Shown here one piece after another: positions 52,873-62,643 of a DNA stretch of 64,000 nt; position 1 is the first letter of the stretch, and each line of letters begins with the position of its first letter. The stretch lies in the NCBI RefSeq assembly GCF_016469035.1, contig NZ_JAEHJZ010000026.1:1-64000 (forward strand). The letters are read 5' to 3'. Under the pieces are notes generated by a model. It was given only the letters and a program-made list of their open reading frames with translations. It did not search any database and had not been told where the DNA came from. The translations under genes were made by a program, and so were the position numbers. This DNA comes from Gelidibacter salicanalis. GTDB lineage: Bacteria > Bacteroidota > Bacteroidia > Flavobacteriales > Flavobacteriaceae.

Positions 52873-54235
52873 AAACCGTCATTGAAAACAATCGCGTTTG
52901 GGGCTGTTTTCTTCTCAACAGCAAATCAAAAGCCATACATATGTTTCTCACAAATGGTTTCCCTTTTTCTGTCACAGTTAATGTTGTGCCATTACTAATT
53001 AACAACCCGTCACTTTCCATTTCTTCCAAACCTTTCAACACCTCTGGCAATTCTTTAAAATAGAGTTGGGAATCGCTCCAAGAGGTTTCAAATTGACACA
53101 TCAAATTAAGAATGTGCTGTCTAATAATCAAATCTTCAGTACTTAAGATGTGACCTTTAACTACAGGAATAATACCTTCCTTTATTAAACTGTAATACTC
53201 TTCTATGTTTTTTACGTTTTGGGCAAAGCCATACCAACTATCACTAATTGAGGACACTCCCAAGCCAATCATCGCTTTTGTTTTTGAAGCCGTATAGCCC
53301 ATAAAATTGCGATGCAAAGTTTTATTGGTCATGGATTGATACAATGAATCTGATGCCAGCGCAAAATGATCCATGCCAATTTCATGATAGCCTGCCTCAG
53401 AGAGTAGGGTTTTACCCAATTCATATTGTTGGCGTTTGGACTTACCAGACGGTAAATTACTTTCGTCAAAACCACGTTGACCATTTCCTTTAATCCAAGG
53501 CACATGTGCATAGCTGTAAAAAGCAATTCTGTCGGGCTTCAAAGATTTCGTTTTAGCTATTGTTTCTCTTACATGATCCTCGGTTTGAAAAGGCAATCCA
53601 AATATAATATCATGGCTTACAGAGGTATAACCAATGGCTCTCGCCTGCTCAGTAACGCGCTTCACATTTTCAAAAGGTTGGATTCTATGAATGGCTTTTT
53701 GTACCACTTCATTATAATCCTGCACTCCATAACTGACCCGTCTAAAACCAAGATCATAAAATGTTTGCAAGTGTTCTTTGGTAGTATTGTTTGGGTGCCC
53801 CTCAAAGCTGAATTCGTAAGTATCTGCTAAGGTAGCGCTTCTTAAAAGACTATTAATTAGCAGGTTTAAATTTTCTGGAGAAAAGAACGTTGGTGTACCT
53901 CCCCCCAAATGCAATTCTTTAATTTTAGGTTTTGAAGGCAAAATATCACAATATAAATCCCATTCTTTAATCAAGGCATTGATATACGGAATTTCTACAC
54001 TGTGCTGCTTTGTAATGCGCTTATGGCAGCCACAAAAGGTGCACAGGCTCTCGCAAAACGGCAAGTGCAGATATAAGCTTATGCCTTCTTCTTCATTACT
54101 CTCCTCAAATGTTTTGAGCAGGGAATCTTTCCATTTTTTCATGGAAAATGTGCTGGTATCCCAATACGGAACTGTAGGGTAGCTCGTGTATCTTGGACCA
54201 GCAACATTGTATTTATCAATTAAAGACCTCGTCAT
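52871..54235 (-). CDS. hemN: Oxygen-independent coproporphyrinogen III oxidase
   Basis: Radical-SAM enzyme that makes protoporphyrinogen without oxygen, needed for anaerobic heme supply. From ATG 54235 the protein is MTRSLIDKYNVAGPRYTSYPTVPYWD, 454 residues; an ATG at 54262 is upstream of the inferred transcription start. The SAM motif lies in LPFCESLCTFCGCHKRI (CxxxCxxC), with GGGTPTFF, SYGVQDYN and DHIIFGLPFQT-type segments. HemN-specific C-terminal domain present. The Fnr-like promoter fits its anaerobic role beside the cco, nos and nir genes. Confidence 0.94.
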   Translation of the reverse strand: MTRSLIDKYNVAGPRYTSYPTVPYWDTSTFSMKKWKDSLLKTFEESNEEEGISLYLHLPFCESLCTFCGCHKRITKQHSVEIPYINALIKEWDLYCDILPSKPKIKELHLGGGTPTFFSPENLNLLINSLLRSATLADTYEFSFEGHPNNTTKEHLQTFYDLGFRRVSYGVQDYNEVVQKAIHRIQPFENVKRVTEQARAIGYTSVSHDIIFGLPFQTEDHVRETIAKTKSLKPDRIAFYSYAHVPWIKGNGQRGFDESNLPSGKSKRQQYELGKTLLSEAGYHEIGMDHFALASDSLYQSMTNKTLHRNFMGYTASKTKAMIGLGVSSISDSWYGFAQNVKNIEEYYSLIKEGIIPVVKGHILSTEDLIIRQHILNLMCQFETSWSDSQLYFKELPEVLKGLEEMESDGLLISNGTTLTVTEKGKPFVRNICMAFDLLLRRKQPQTRLFSMTV

Positions 54236-54259
54236 TGTAAATTTACTTAAAATTAGATT

Positions 54260-54303
54260 CAAAATTATTTTAAATAGGCTATAAAAAATATGATATAAGT
54301 CAT
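54260..54303 (-). promoter_or_regulatory. hemN promoter with Fnr-like box
   Basis: -7 box TAATTTTG (54260-54267, minus) and box ATGATATAAGTCAT (54290-54303), centre 36.5 bp from the last G. No NsrR-like box is found 19 bp upstream, unlike nos and nirK. Confidence 0.7.
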
Positions 54304-54445
54304 ATAACAGTCTTACTTTAGATTAATTTTATGAATTGTTTAACAGAAGCCAACCTTAGAGCGACCTCATATTTTATGAACGGATGGTTGTCTAAGCCCT
54401 AAATTAATACTAACTTTAAGAATTAAATACTAAAAACCTTAACCC

Positions 54446-55027
54446 ATGAAACGATTATCATTCTTATTCATTGCTGTGTTTGCACTGACCATGACCACTT
54501 CTTGTAAAAATGAGAAGAAAGACACGAGGACAGAAGTAAAAGAAGAAATGCCAATGGAAACTAAGACCAACGACATCAAAAAAATGCAAATTGCCCTAGA
54601 ATCTAAAAGCGGTAGTAGCGTAAAAGGAAACGCTGTATTTACTGAAGAAGATGGTGTAGTAACCATGGTGGCCGTAGTGGGCAGCCTTAAGGAAGGCGAA
54701 CACGCCATCCATCTTCATGAAAAAGCAGATTGTTCTGCAGATGATGGGACGTCTTCTGGAGGACATTGGAACCCAACCAACCAGCCGCACGGTAAATGGG
54801 GAAGTCCTGATGGATACCACAAAGGTGATATTGGAAACTTTATGGCCGATGCCAATGGAAACGGAACGATTACTATAACTACGGACGAGTGGTGTATTGA
54901 TTGTGGAGATGCCAACAAAGACATTGTAGGTAAAGCAATCATTATACATGAAAACGTTGATGATTTTACAACTCAGCCAACAGGTAATGCTGGTGGACGT
55001 GTGAGTTGTGGTGGCATTATTCAATAA
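54446..55027 (+). CDS. sodC: Cu/Zn superoxide dismutase, lipoprotein
   Basis: 193 residues with lipobox LTMTTSC and the SodC fold: EGEHAIHLHEKADCS, SSGGHWNPTNQPHG and HKGDIGNF (Cu/Zn ligands), then AIIIHENVDDFTTQPTGNAGGRVSCGGII. An extra CIDCGD pair sits in DEWCIDCGDANKD and could form an additional disulfide or metal site. Envelope anchored, it removes superoxide near the copper respiratory enzymes. A strong terminator follows. Confidence 0.93.
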   Translation: MKRLSFLFIAVFALTMTTSCKNEKKDTRTEVKEEMPMETKTNDIKKMQIALESKSGSSVKGNAVFTEEDGVVTMVAVVGSLKEGEHAIHLHEKADCSADDGTSSGGHWNPTNQPHGKWGSPDGYHKGDIGNFMADANGNGTITITTDEWCIDCGDANKDIVGKAIIIHENVDDFTTQPTGNAGGRVSCGGIIQ

Positions 55028-55056
55028 GCCAATAACGTTAGCACATTTAACAACCT

Positions 55057-55084
55057 AAAAGCCACTTTAAAAAGTGGCTTTTTT
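55057..55084 (+). terminator. Terminator after sodC
   Basis: AAAAGCCACTTT / AAAGTGGCTTTT perfect 12-bp stem, two-base loop, T run. Confidence 0.9.
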
Positions 55085-55115
55085 CTTCTCATAAGTCATA
55101 TCTAAATTAAGCCAT

Positions 55116-55646
55116 ATGCAATTAGAATTATTGATCTCAAAATTCCAGCAAAAAGATGTTAAAGCATTTGAAGAGCTCTACAATATGTATAGCGACAGTA
55201 TGCACGGGGTTATTTACAACATTGTGAGAGATCATGATATTGCGGAAGAGCTCATGCAGGATGTTTTTATCAAAGCCTGGAACAGTGCTAGCAGTTATTC
55301 AGCCGAAAAAGGCCGGTTTTTTACTTGGATTTTGAACATCTCCAGAAATGCTGCAATTGACAAAACGCGATCGAAGGCGTTTAAGAATTCTAAAAAAAAC
55401 CTTGACGCTGAATATTTCGTAGATATTTTGGAACACAGTGATAGTTTAGATGCCCAAACAGATGCCATAGGCATTAAAAAATTTGTAGGTCAACTTGCCA
55501 AAAAATGTATTGAAGTTATTGAGCTTTTATACTTTAAGGGATATACCCAAAAAGAAGCCTCAGAAACTCTTGATATGCCTATTGGCACCATCAAAACCCG
55601 GAACAGAAATTGCATTAAGGAATTAAGAACCATTGTACTCAACTAA
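55116..55646 (+). CDS. ECF-family RNA polymerase sigma factor
   Basis: 176 residues. Region 2 has FEELYNMYSDSMHGVIYNIVRDHDIAEELMQDVFIKAWNSASSYSAEKGRFFTWILNISRNAAID; region 4 has IEVIELLYFKGYTQKEASETLDMPIGTIKTRNRNCIKEL. Only 1 bp separates its stop from the start of the anti-sigma gene. Sigma-K/RskA-type pair; targets unknown. Confidence 0.92.
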   Translation: MQLELLISKFQQKDVKAFEELYNMYSDSMHGVIYNIVRDHDIAEELMQDVFIKAWNSASSYSAEKGRFFTWILNISRNAAIDKTRSKAFKNSKKNLDAEYFVDILEHSDSLDAQTDAIGIKKFVGQLAKKCIEVIELLYFKGYTQKEASETLDMPIGTIKTRNRNCIKELRTIVLN

Positions 55647-55647
55647 T

Positions 55648-56469
55648 ATGGACATAACCGCTTACATAGAATCTGGAATTTTAGAGCTTTACGTTGCAGG
55701 CGCGCTTTCTGAAAATGAAAATAGAGAGGTGTACAAACTTATGCGTCAACATCCAGAAATACTTCAGGAAGTTGAGGCCATAGAGCTTGCAATTAAGAAA
55801 CTAACAGCCGCGACAGCACCTAGCCGTAGAGCTGGATTGTTTGAAAACATCAAAGCAAAAATAGTACACCTATCTGGAAACGCAGCTACAGACAGCAAAG
55901 TTATCCCGATGGTCAAATCCAAATACGACTGGTTAACTTATACCGGTTGGGCCGCAGCTATTATTATTGGGGCTGGATTGTTTTGGACATTAAATCAAAA
56001 TAATGAACTGGAATCCAATTTAACAACTGCTGAAATAGAAAACAGTTATTTGGAAGAACAAATTGCAAATGCAAAAACAGACCTTGCAGCATCTAAAAAT
56101 TTGTTGAACATTTTACGGGATAAGGACATCATTTCAGTGCCTTTAGGTGGCCAAGGTGAATTTGCAAACACCTACGCCAAAGTCTATTGGAGTAAGAAAG
56201 ATAACAGCATTTATTTAGATGCCCAAGGACTTCCGGAGGCACCTGCTGGCAAAGTTTACCAAGTTTGGTCATTAAAATTGAACCCTTTAACGCCTACCAG
56301 CCTAGGCACTATTGACGATTTTAACACAGACGACAACAAAATATTTGCCATTGCCAACGCCAATGAAAGTGAAGCGTTTGGGATTACCTTAGAACCAGAA
56401 GGTGGTAGTGAAACTCCTACTATGGACCAATTATACACCTTAGGTGTTGTCGTAACAGCAGCACCATAA
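55648..56469 (+). CDS. RskA-type membrane anti-sigma factor
   Basis: 273 residues from ATG 55648 (MDITAYIESGILELYVAGALSENE). A TTG at 55633 would extend it into the sigma gene and is less likely. Structure: cytoplasmic sigma-binding N-terminus, one membrane span (WLTYTGWAAAIIIGAGLFWTL), a coiled coil (NELESNLTTAEIENSYLEEQIANAKTDLAASKN) and the periplasmic RskA domain (YLDAQGLPEAPAGKVYQVWSLKLNPLTPTSLGTI). It holds the ECF sigma inactive until a periplasmic signal arrives. Confidence 0.92.
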   Translation: MDITAYIESGILELYVAGALSENENREVYKLMRQHPEILQEVEAIELAIKKLTAATAPSRRAGLFENIKAKIVHLSGNAATDSKVIPMVKSKYDWLTYTGWAAAIIIGAGLFWTLNQNNELESNLTTAEIENSYLEEQIANAKTDLAASKNLLNILRDKDIISVPLGGQGEFANTYAKVYWSKKDNSIYLDAQGLPEAPAGKVYQVWSLKLNPLTPTSLGTIDDFNTDDNKIFAIANANESEAFGITLEPEGGSETPTMDQLYTLGVVVTAAP

Positions 56470-56490
56470 ACAGAAATAAATTTCATTCTT

Positions 56491-56520
56491 AAAGCACCAG
56501 CAATTGTTGGTGCTTTTTTT
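56491..56520 (+). terminator. Terminator after the anti-sigma gene
   Basis: AAAGCACCAGCAA / TTGTTGGTGCTTT stem followed by T7. Confidence 0.88.
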
Positions 56521-56850
56521 ATGGAAGATTTTAAATGTGGACGTTTAATTCTTAGAGTATGGTGCCATTTAAATTTCTAGAGACTATCATCACGATTATA
56601 AAGACCAAAAGAAAATTATGGCAGGAATCATGTGTATGACATTTCAATTGGAAATGCAGCTCAGATTGAATTCGCGCTAACTATCTATTTGATAGCCCTT
56701 ATTTATTTTAATCGATCTTATCATTCCGATTTCTGATTTTAAACCAACTCTTAATACACATTATAAGGTAGAATTATTCTTAAACGCATGTATTTCTTCC
56801 TAAATTAAAAAAAGTATCTTCGTGAGCATCGATATTTTATAAGGTAACAC
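56521..56850. other. Intergenic region, no gene recognised
   Basis: About 330 bp, A/T-rich, without a convincing reading frame, repeat or RNA. TATCTTCG (about 56812-56819) near the antiporter start is a weak -7 candidate. Confidence 0.5.
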
Positions 56851-58314
56851 ATGAATTTAACCATTGAAAACATCCTATTAATTGGCTCTATTTTACTTTT
56901 TATAAGCATTATTGTGGGTAAAACATCCTATAAATTTGGTGTGCCAACTTTAATATTATTTTTAGCAATAGGCATGTTGGCTGGCTCTGATGGTATTGGT
57001 GGTATTCGTTTTGATAACCCAAAAAACGCACAGCTTATTGGCATCATTTCCCTCAATTTTATTTTATTTTCTGGTGGACTTGACACCAACTGGGGTTCTA
57101 TAAAACCCGTTCTTAAAGAAGGCATTATGCTCTCCACCTTTGGGGTGTTGTTAACCGCTGTTTCCCTAGGCACCTTTGTGTATTACGTAACTGACTTTAC
57201 GATTTATGAGAGTATGTTATTAGGCTCTATCGTATCTTCCACTGATGCCGCAGCGGTATTCTCAATTCTACGTTCTAAAAATCTCGCCCTAAAAACGAAC
57301 CTCAGACCGACATTAGAATTAGAAAGCGGTAGTAATGATCCCATGGCATATGTGTTGACCATTGCTTTTTTGACGTTAGTCATCAATCAGGACCAAAGTC
57401 TTATCTCTGTTATTCCCATGTTTTTACGCCAAATGATTGTGGGTGCAGCCGCAGGATTCGGATTTGGAGTGGCCAGTAAATTTATAATCAACAGGATCAG
57501 ACTTGATTTTGAAGGGCTTTACCCTGTTTTGGTCATCGCGCTCATGTTCATGACCTTTTCCGCAACAGATTTTGTGGGCGGTAATGGTTTTCTAGCCATC
57601 TATATTTGTGCGGTGTATCTTGGCAATCAAGACATCATCCATAAGAAATCCATCTTGAAAATGTTTGATGGATTAGCTTGGTTGATGCAAATTGTGCTCT
57701 TCCTTACCTTAGGATTGCTGGTTTTTCCTTCCCAAATTGCACCATATATTGGTATTGGAATGCTCATTTCATTGTTTCTGATCCTTATTGCGCGTCCCGT
57801 GGGGGTTTTTATAAGCTTAATTTTTTTCAAAATGAAATTGAGACGACGCTTTTATATTTCTTGGGTAGGCTTGCGGGGCGCTGTTCCTATTGTTTTTGCA
57901 ACCTATCCGCTTTTAGCCGGTATTGAAAAAGCAAATATGATATTTAGTATTGTTTTCTTTATCTCAGTAACATCAATCCTGATTCAGGGTACAACCTTGT
58001 CTGTTTTAGCAAAATGGCTAAACGTAGGATTGCCCGAAAAGTCTAAAATAATAAACGAAATTGACCAACTCCTCTTAGATCTACCCAAATCTTCATTGCA
58101 AGAATTCAATGTTTTATCCAACTTTTTCGCTGTCAATAAACGCATTGTCGATTTGAATTTCCCAAAATCGGCGTTTATAATTATGATAAAACGCGACAAT
58201 CAATTTATTCGTCCAGGGGGATCTACTGAAATAAAATCGGAGGATATTTTGATGGTGCTTGCAGATGATGAAGGCGACTATTTAAAAGTCCATGAAGCTC
58301 TTAAATATAAATAA
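56851..58314 (+). CDS. Potassium/proton antiporter (CvrA/NhaP2 type)
   Basis: 487 residues. CPA1-type transporter with about 12 membrane spans (for example LILFLAIGMLAGSDGIGGI, SIVSSTDAAAVFSILRS, LELESGSNDPMAYVLTIAF and WVGLRGAVPIVFATYPLL); STDAA and SGSNDP are the ion-binding core. The C-terminus (about 400-487) carries a TrkA-C-like regulatory domain ending in VLADDEGDYLKVHEAL. Controls cytoplasmic pH or K+. Confidence 0.9.
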   Translation: MNLTIENILLIGSILLFISIIVGKTSYKFGVPTLILFLAIGMLAGSDGIGGIRFDNPKNAQLIGIISLNFILFSGGLDTNWGSIKPVLKEGIMLSTFGVLLTAVSLGTFVYYVTDFTIYESMLLGSIVSSTDAAAVFSILRSKNLALKTNLRPTLELESGSNDPMAYVLTIAFLTLVINQDQSLISVIPMFLRQMIVGAAAGFGFGVASKFIINRIRLDFEGLYPVLVIALMFMTFSATDFVGGNGFLAIYICAVYLGNQDIIHKKSILKMFDGLAWLMQIVLFLTLGLLVFPSQIAPYIGIGMLISLFLILIARPVGVFISLIFFKMKLRRRFYISWVGLRGAVPIVFATYPLLAGIEKANMIFSIVFFISVTSILIQGTTLSVLAKWLNVGLPEKSKIINEIDQLLLDLPKSSLQEFNVLSNFFAVNKRIVDLNFPKSAFIIMIKRDNQFIRPGGSTEIKSEDILMVLADDEGDYLKVHEALKYK

Positions 58315-59013
58315 TAGCATAAACGACTGACATTAGTTGTTCAAAGTAACGGTAGTTGTATGTTGATCTGATAGTGTGGATTCCTAATATTTTATTAATA
58401 AGGGCACTACCCACTCAAAACCAATGTTACGAATAGAAATAATTTCAGGTTATTATTTTGTATTGTAGGTCTGGTAGTGTATTTTGCAAAAGAAGATAAA
58501 ACACAAGACATTCAAAAACTAAATTTTAATTTCTGACATCGTCTCATTTCCACTATACCTGAATGGGTTTTAAGTCTCTATGGGTAATCTCGACTGAAGA
58601 CTTAGTCTTTTATTGAATCAATAGTTCGTTTATTCTAAATTTTAAACCTGACACTTTCAATGTTTTAATATTTTATACATTTATCCAGCACAAACAGTCT
58701 GTCGTTTCATTATCACAGAGAAAGATACGTACTGAAAAAATCTATAGATACTTATTCGAATATATGCGTTTCAAAAATATTCAGAAGAGCAACTAAAATA
58801 TCAAACGATTTTTAGCGTAAATAAGGGAATAGGATCATTGTAGCACAAATCATTCTACCTCTATAAAATTACTGGTGTTTTATTGGGTTAATGATAATTT
58901 CTTTTTGATATGGCGCAATAGATATTGTTTTGTCGCTTTTGAGAAAGAGAAATGATTAAAACTCTGTTTCCTCAAAAATATCTTTAGTTTATAAATAATG
59001 ATGTTACTACTAT
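58315..59013. other. Large intergenic region, possible short gene remnant
   Basis: About 700 bp, strongly A/T-rich. One short frame (ending at 58536; LLFCIVGLVVYFAKEDKTQDIQKLNFNF) looks like the end of a small membrane protein but has no start and a stop just upstream, so it is probably debris. No tRNA, clear terminator or repeat is seen. Confidence 0.45.
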
Positions 59014-60099
59014 ATGCCTGATTCTACACTAAACAATGATTATAATTTTGAACGATTCTTTAACTTAAGTCCAGTTATTCTTTGTATTGCCGGTTATGAC
59101 GGTTACTTTAAAAAGATCAACCCAGCGTTACCTAACTTGCTTGGTTACAGCCAAGAGGAGTTAATGCAAGTTCCCATTGATGATTTTATACATGAAGATG
59201 ATAGAAAAACAACGTCTTCCTCTAGAGAAAATGTTAAAAACAACATACCTATCTTTAATTTCACCAATAGATATGTCAGTAAAACAGGAGAAAGTGTATG
59301 GTTATCATGGACTTCCATATCAGAAGAAGAGAATCAACTGATCTACGGTGTTGCCCAAGACATAACTCAACTTAAGAAGTTAGAAGAAGAGCGCAATATA
59401 TTATTACTAAACTTAACGAGGTTAAATGCGGATATTAAGAAGTTTACCTATATGGTTTCCCATGATTTAAGATCGCCGGTAAACAACGTTATTTCTATAT
59501 TCGGCCTGCTCGATCTTGCCAAAATCAAAGACGAAGAAACCCGAGAATACGTAGAATTTTTAAATACCTCCAATTTAGAAATGAAGCAGACTTTAGACCT
59601 ATATATTGATGCTTTACGGACCGATAGAAATATAAATGAAGAAATAGAATTTTTAAATTTGGACACGACTCTCAGTTCGGTTAAAAATACGATTAATGAA
59701 CTCATTAAAAACTCCAAAGCCCAGTTTAAAGTAGATTTTTCAAAACTGACACATCTTAACTTTAGCAAATTCTTTCTTCAAAGTATATTCCTTAATCTTA
59801 TATCTAATTCTTTAAAGTTTTCAAGCCCAAATAGAGGCTTGATAATTACGATTAGCTCTCATCAATTGGGAGATGAACTTCAGGTAATTTTTAGGGATAA
59901 TGGTGTTGGTTTTGATATGGAGAAGATAGGAGGGAATGTTTTTAAATTACATCGAAAATTTAGCAATAATAGCCAGAGCAAAGGAATAGGTTTATATTTG
60001 GTCAGAAACCACATGGAAAGCTTAGGAGGTAAAATAGAGGTTAACAGTGAAATCGATGTAGGCACCACCTTTGTTCTGACTTTCGCACCTATCTTATAG
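59014..60099 (+). CDS. Soluble PAS-domain sensor histidine kinase
   Basis: 361 residues: one PAS domain (about 10-120; LSPVILCIAGYDGYFKKINPALPNLLGYSQEELMQVPIDDFIHEDD), a dimerisation/phosphoacceptor helix with the His in YMVSHDLRSPVNNVISIFGLL (about residue 150), then HATPase_c (LISNSLKFSS, FRDNGVGFDMEKIG, SKGIGLYLVRNHMESLGGKIEVNSE). No membrane segment. No response-regulator gene is adjacent, so it is an orphan kinase. The PAS ligand is unknown. Confidence 0.88.
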   Translation: MPDSTLNNDYNFERFFNLSPVILCIAGYDGYFKKINPALPNLLGYSQEELMQVPIDDFIHEDDRKTTSSSRENVKNNIPIFNFTNRYVSKTGESVWLSWTSISEEENQLIYGVAQDITQLKKLEEERNILLLNLTRLNADIKKFTYMVSHDLRSPVNNVISIFGLLDLAKIKDEETREYVEFLNTSNLEMKQTLDLYIDALRTDRNINEEIEFLNLDTTLSSVKNTINELIKNSKAQFKVDFSKLTHLNFSKFFLQSIFLNLISNSLKFSSPNRGLIITISSHQLGDELQVIFRDNGVGFDMEKIGGNVFKLHRKFSNNSQSKGIGLYLVRNHMESLGGKIEVNSEIDVGTTFVLTFAPIL

Positions 60100-60396
60100 A
60101 ATTTAAAATTATGTTGAGGAGATTGGCATCATTTTAAAACAATGCTTTCTTGCTTAAAACAAAAAACAGTTAATGGTGCTATGACATGCAAGTGCCCCGC
60201 AGCTTTTAAGGTTACCCAATGGTCTTGTCCCTAAAACAGGAAAGCACCTAACCATATCACTACGGCTAAGTACTTTCCACTAACAAAAAACTCTAAAAAA
60301 CTACCACAACTCACGTGGTCTCTTTACAAAATGAACTCAGTTCATTTGTGTCAGCCTTCAATAACCTTTAGTTATTGGGCCATAAAATCGTTTATA
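60100..60396. other. Intergenic region with two hairpins, convergent genes
   Basis: AAATGAACT-C-AGTTCATTT (60329-60347) and CAATAAC...GTTATTG (60359-60377) are inverted repeats that could end transcription of the TonB gene from the right or the kinase from the left. Otherwise no gene is seen in about 300 bp. Confidence 0.5.
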
Positions 60397-62631
60397 TTAA
60401 AATTTATAGGCAATTGTGCCTTTAATAAAAAATGGTGTTCCTGGTGTAAAATGGATTTCTTCCACCGCTTGCGCTTCATTTTGAAGTCTGGATTCTGTAG
60501 CAAATTGAGTTTCATTCCATGCCACATCAAATAGGTTTTCAATTGCAAATCCTATTGTTACATTATCAAAACTATAATTGGCATTAAAATCTGTTATAAA
60601 GTAGCCTCCAGCCACTATTGTATTGTCTTCATTTGCTGGCCTATCATCAACAAAACGGTATCTCAATCCACCAGAAAAACCCTTCCAATCATTAAGTGAT
60701 AAACCTCCTGCCATAGTGAAATCTGGGGCCAACGGAATATAATTCTGTCCTTTTATATCTTCAGTACTTCTAGCATGCGTCAAGGTCATATCGGTATCTA
60801 AAAACAACCACTCGTTAAACTGATATCTGAACCCGAAATCCAATCCATAGCGTTCTGTTTTGCCACTTGGCTCAACGATTCCTGCATCACCAACATACAC
60901 AAACTCTTGTTCTAAAAACAAATACCACAAGGTAGTGTTGACCACTAAGTTTGGTAGAGGTTTCCAGATGTCTCCTAAGTCTAGGCCATAAGCTCTTGGC
61001 AAAATATCTTTACCTTGATTGCTTACAACCACTCGTGTATCATTGCTGTGAAAACCGATTCCCGATTTCAAAAAGACTTGATAATTGTCCTTTACATCCC
61101 AATAAAAGTTCAACTTAGGACTTACAATGGTTTTTGTTTCAGATAAATTTTGGTACTTCGTTTGCAATTTATCAGTGTATAAAAACTTAAAATAATCCAA
61201 ACGTAAGGCTGGTGCAATTCTAAATCTACCCAATTCAAACTCAGCATTGACAAAAGCGTTCACGTTGGTTTCATTTAAATCGCCCAACTGAATATTCTGC
61301 AAAATCGTGCGTCTGTCTAAAGTGTGCGACAATTCAATATCTTCTACCCTATCGTTTCTAAACCCCAAACCTGAGGTTAACGTTAATGGCGTGTTTCCTA
61401 AATTGGTGTCGTGCACAATTGAAGTGTTCAACCCGAGTATTTGTCGGTCTTCTTTTTGTTTGATTTGATCCCCATTGATAGGGTCTTCCAAAAAGAAAGT
61501 AAAGTTAGAATACAGCTCAAACGCATAATGGGAGTAAAACGCATTGGTCTTAAACTTTGTGTTGTTTGCTATGTACTTGTTGAACTCAACGTTTAAATTA
61601 GTACGTTTCGTTTCGCCACCTTCTGTAGCGTCAATAGCACCAAATCTTGTGATACTTCCATTGTCAACGGCGCGTTGGGGTATTTGCCCGGAAGCATCCC
61701 AGCGACTGGTAAAATGGGACGCCGATACCGATAGTTTATCATTATTGGGCGAAAACGTCACATATTTTCCAAAAATATTGATGCGGTCAAAATTTTGAGG
61801 GGAATCATAAGGACCGTCATTGGCTAAATATTCTGCTGCGATATACGCATTCTGATGTTTTGTATTCTCCAACAGATTGAATAATCCTAAAGTACGTAAG
61901 CTATTAAATTGACCGGCAGTTACCGAGATTGAACTTTCCTTCAAGAAATCCCGTGTTGAAAAATCGACATAGCCCGCAGTTGCAAAATTGCCATGTTTGG
62001 CATCATAAGGTCCTTTTCCAAAATCAACCTTATTAACGGTTTCTGGAATTAAAAAATGCAAATCGCTATAACCTTGTCCGTGGGCATGAGATACCATGTT
62101 AACCGGCATTCCGTCAACTGAAATTGAGATGTCAGTACCATGATCTATATCAAAACCTCTCAAAAAAATCTGCTCTGCCTTACCACCACCCGCATGCTGA
62201 CCGATGATCAACCCAGGAATTTTCCGCAAGGCTTCCTGTGATGAGTTGAGCGGATTGGTGTTTAAATCCAACCGGCTGATCGTACTCACAGGATTCAACT
62301 CCTCAGTAAGCACCATCTCATCCAACTGAAAAGCTTTCTCCTCAAGCATTGTGGTGATCGTCTGTCTGAAATTAGAGTCGTTCAAAGCAATAATTTTTGT
62401 TCCGTAGCCTAACAGTCCTATTTTAAGACTATCCCCTACCTGATTATTCTCGATAATGAATACGCCATTTTCAGAGGTGTGGGCATGGCTTTTACTATTA
62501 AGGTTGTAAACATAAGCGGTTTCTAACGGCTGATTTTGCATATCTGTAATCTTTCCTTTTATCTGTTGCGCTTGGGTCATGGCTATGCCACCCAACACTG
62601 CAAACAGTGTTGCTAAATTTGCAAATTTCAT
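60397..62631 (-). CDS. TonB-dependent outer-membrane receptor
   Basis: 744 residues: signal peptide (to TQAQQ), an N-terminal carboxypeptidase-like regulatory domain (QIKGKITDMQNQPLETAYVYNL, to about residue 95), the plug (about 115-235; LRKIPGLIIGQHAGGGKAEQIFLRGFDIDHGTDISISVDGMP and NMVSHAHGQGYSDLHFLIPETV) and the barrel ending in a C-terminal aromatic (IKGTIAYKF). The plug is rich in His, which hints at a metal or metal chelate. Substrate not provable. It follows the TPR lipoprotein gene with 12 bp between. Confidence 0.9.
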   Translation of the reverse strand: MKFANLATLFAVLGGIAMTQAQQIKGKITDMQNQPLETAYVYNLNSKSHAHTSENGVFIIENNQVGDSLKIGLLGYGTKIIALNDSNFRQTITTMLEEKAFQLDEMVLTEELNPVSTISRLDLNTNPLNSSQEALRKIPGLIIGQHAGGGKAEQIFLRGFDIDHGTDISISVDGMPVNMVSHAHGQGYSDLHFLIPETVNKVDFGKGPYDAKHGNFATAGYVDFSTRDFLKESSISVTAGQFNSLRTLGLFNLLENTKHQNAYIAAEYLANDGPYDSPQNFDRINIFGKYVTFSPNNDKLSVSASHFTSRWDASGQIPQRAVDNGSITRFGAIDATEGGETKRTNLNVEFNKYIANNTKFKTNAFYSHYAFELYSNFTFFLEDPINGDQIKQKEDRQILGLNTSIVHDTNLGNTPLTLTSGLGFRNDRVEDIELSHTLDRRTILQNIQLGDLNETNVNAFVNAEFELGRFRIAPALRLDYFKFLYTDKLQTKYQNLSETKTIVSPKLNFYWDVKDNYQVFLKSGIGFHSNDTRVVVSNQGKDILPRAYGLDLGDIWKPLPNLVVNTTLWYLFLEQEFVYVGDAGIVEPSGKTERYGLDFGFRYQFNEWLFLDTDMTLTHARSTEDIKGQNYIPLAPDFTMAGGLSLNDWKGFSGGLRYRFVDDRPANEDNTIVAGGYFITDFNANYSFDNVTIGFAIENLFDVAWNETQFATESRLQNEAQAVEEIHFTPGTPFFIKGTIAYKF

Positions 62632-62643
62632 ATGGGTTCCCTT

